From Nereida sp. MMG025 (GTDB lineage: Bacteria; Pseudomonadota; Alphaproteobacteria; Rhodobacterales; Rhodobacteraceae): 64,000 bases of DNA. The DNA is taken from assembly GCF_021654165.1 (NCBI RefSeq), contig NZ_JAKFZN010000001.1, forward strand, positions 1,054,001 to 1,118,000. The letters run 5' to 3'. Numbering within the stretch: position 1 is the first letter of the stretch; each line of letters starts with the position of its first letter. Shown one piece after another: positions 63,428 to 64,000 of the stretch. Made by a program: the position numbers and the translations under genes. The notes beneath the pieces are model-generated. The model was not told the DNA's origin, did not search any database, and saw only the letters and a list, made by a program, of their open reading frames with translations.

Positions 63428-64000
63428 ATGTCAGAGGATCCCTCAGATCGGCCGATGAAAAGCATTGGACGCAAAAGCATCGCCCCAACGCTCAAACCAC
63501 GCGAGTTGATGACGGATCGTCCGCGACTGGCAAAAGCATGGGATGCGCGGGTCGTTACCCTTTTTCCACAGGCCTTCCCCGGTGTTTTGGGAGAAAGCCT
63601 GACGGGCAAAGCGCTCAAAGACGGGATCTGGCAGCTTGAAACGACAGATTTGCGCAGCTTCGGGATAGGCAAGCATAAAAACGTGGATGATACACCGTCG
63701 GGCGGCGGCGCGGGCATGGTCATGCGGGCTGACGTCGTGGGCAATGCGCTGGCCACGGCGCATCGCGGCGCGGCCCATCCGCTTATCTACCTCAGCCCGC
63801 GGGGGCGCCGCTTTGATCAGGGCATGGCGCGGGCACTGGCAAGCGAACGCGGCGTGACCTTGTTATGTGGTCGTTTTGAAGGTGTGGACGAACGCGTGAT
63901 CGAACGTTTCGGCATCGTCGAGGTAAGCCTTGGGGATTTTGTCCTGACAGGCGGAGAACTGGCCGCCCAAATGTTGCTGGATGCAACGGTCCGTTTGTTG
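63428..64000 (+). CDS. trmD: tRNA (guanine-N1)-methyltransferase TrmD (partial, runs off window)
   Basis: Methylates G37 of tRNAs next to the anticodon. 191 residues are visible, open to the window edge. A 38-residue N-terminal extension (MSEDPSDRPMKSIGRKS...) precedes the domain that begins WDARVVTLFPQAFPGVLG. Further hallmarks: DLRSFGIGKHKNVDDTPSGG, GGGAGMVMRADVV, LIYLSPRGRRFDQGMA, LLCGRFEGVDERVIE and VSLGDFVLTGGELAA, the deep trefoil-knot SAM site. The extension seems to be common in roseobacters. Confidence 0.96.
   Translation, partial: MSEDPSDRPMKSIGRKSIAPTLKPRELMTDRPRLAKAWDARVVTLFPQAFPGVLGESLTGKALKDGIWQLETTDLRSFGIGKHKNVDDTPSGGGAGMVMRADVVGNALATAHRGAAHPLIYLSPRGRRFDQGMARALASERGVTLLCGRFEGVDERVIERFGIVEVSLGDFVLTGGELAAQMLLDATVRLL

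Overview
The window reads as a chromosomal segment of a marine alphaproteobacterium of the family Rhodobacteraceae (Roseobacter group). The support is the gene set: photosynthetic-bacterium-type split b/b' subunits in an F0-only ATP synthase operon, a UrtABCDE plus UreDABCEFG urea block, a BMP-type nucleoside importer beside xdhC, Hint-domain proteins, a GT14-like glycosyltransferase of the roseobacter type, and an mreBCD-mrdA-rodA cell-shape operon. Genes are tightly packed, with many 1-8 bp overlaps. No rRNA or tRNA gene, CRISPR array, transposase or phage gene was seen.

Region by region. 1-4.8 kb: end of xdhC and a nucleoside/purine-type ABC importer (two-cassette ATPase, two permeases, lipoprotein-like binding protein), closed by a strong terminator. 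5.1-8.5 kb: the most unusual locus, a 108-residue peptide built around five copies of IANKSPAF, then a DUF6065-like protein, an MFS transporter and an FAD oxidoreductase. 8.5-19 kb: a Hint-domain protein, a dimethylglycine/sarcosine dehydrogenase-like flavoprotein, panC and panB, a lipase-like hydrolase, a D-2-hydroxyacid dehydrogenase, an SH3 protein, an Fe-S photolyase and an SDR. 19.4-30.4 kb: urea uptake (urtABCDE) and urea hydrolysis (ureDABCEFG), a coherent nitrogen-scavenging unit. 30.4-32.1 kb: leuA with a leucine-rich leader peptide. 32.5-39.1 kb: mreB, mreC, mreD, mrdA, rodA and a GhrA-type reductase. 39.1-43.9 kb: a YdeI-like remnant, an ASCH protein, polA, a zinc-finger protein and an ABC-2-type ATPase. 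43.9-47.2 kb: a block of HIT protein, glycosyltransferase and sulfotransferase bracketed by inverted copies of one intergenic repeat. 47.2-52.1 kb: PfkB kinase, nth, a second Hint protein, an Ada-like alkyltransferase, an OmpA-like lipoprotein and a GntR regulator. 52.2-54.8 kb: atpI-B-E-X-F on the minus strand. 55-57.7 kb: ArsR and LysR regulators and an AzoR-type flavoprotein. 57.8-64 kb: the ffh-GNAT-GNAT-aroQ-rpsP-EVE-rimM-trmD neighbourhood.

Functionally, purine uptake and oxidation (xdhC side) and urea uptake and cleavage both serve nitrogen acquisition. The mre/mrd/rodA operon builds the cell wall elongation machinery. The best candidate for an undescribed system is the IANKSPAF multi-repeat peptide with its DUF6065-like partner and exporter-like MFS protein, which looks like a multicore peptide precursor cassette. 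Secondary points are a family of recurring intergenic elements (CATTGTTG...AAATACC), twin CTGG-loop hairpins after ffh, and a leu leader with mutually exclusive hairpins.
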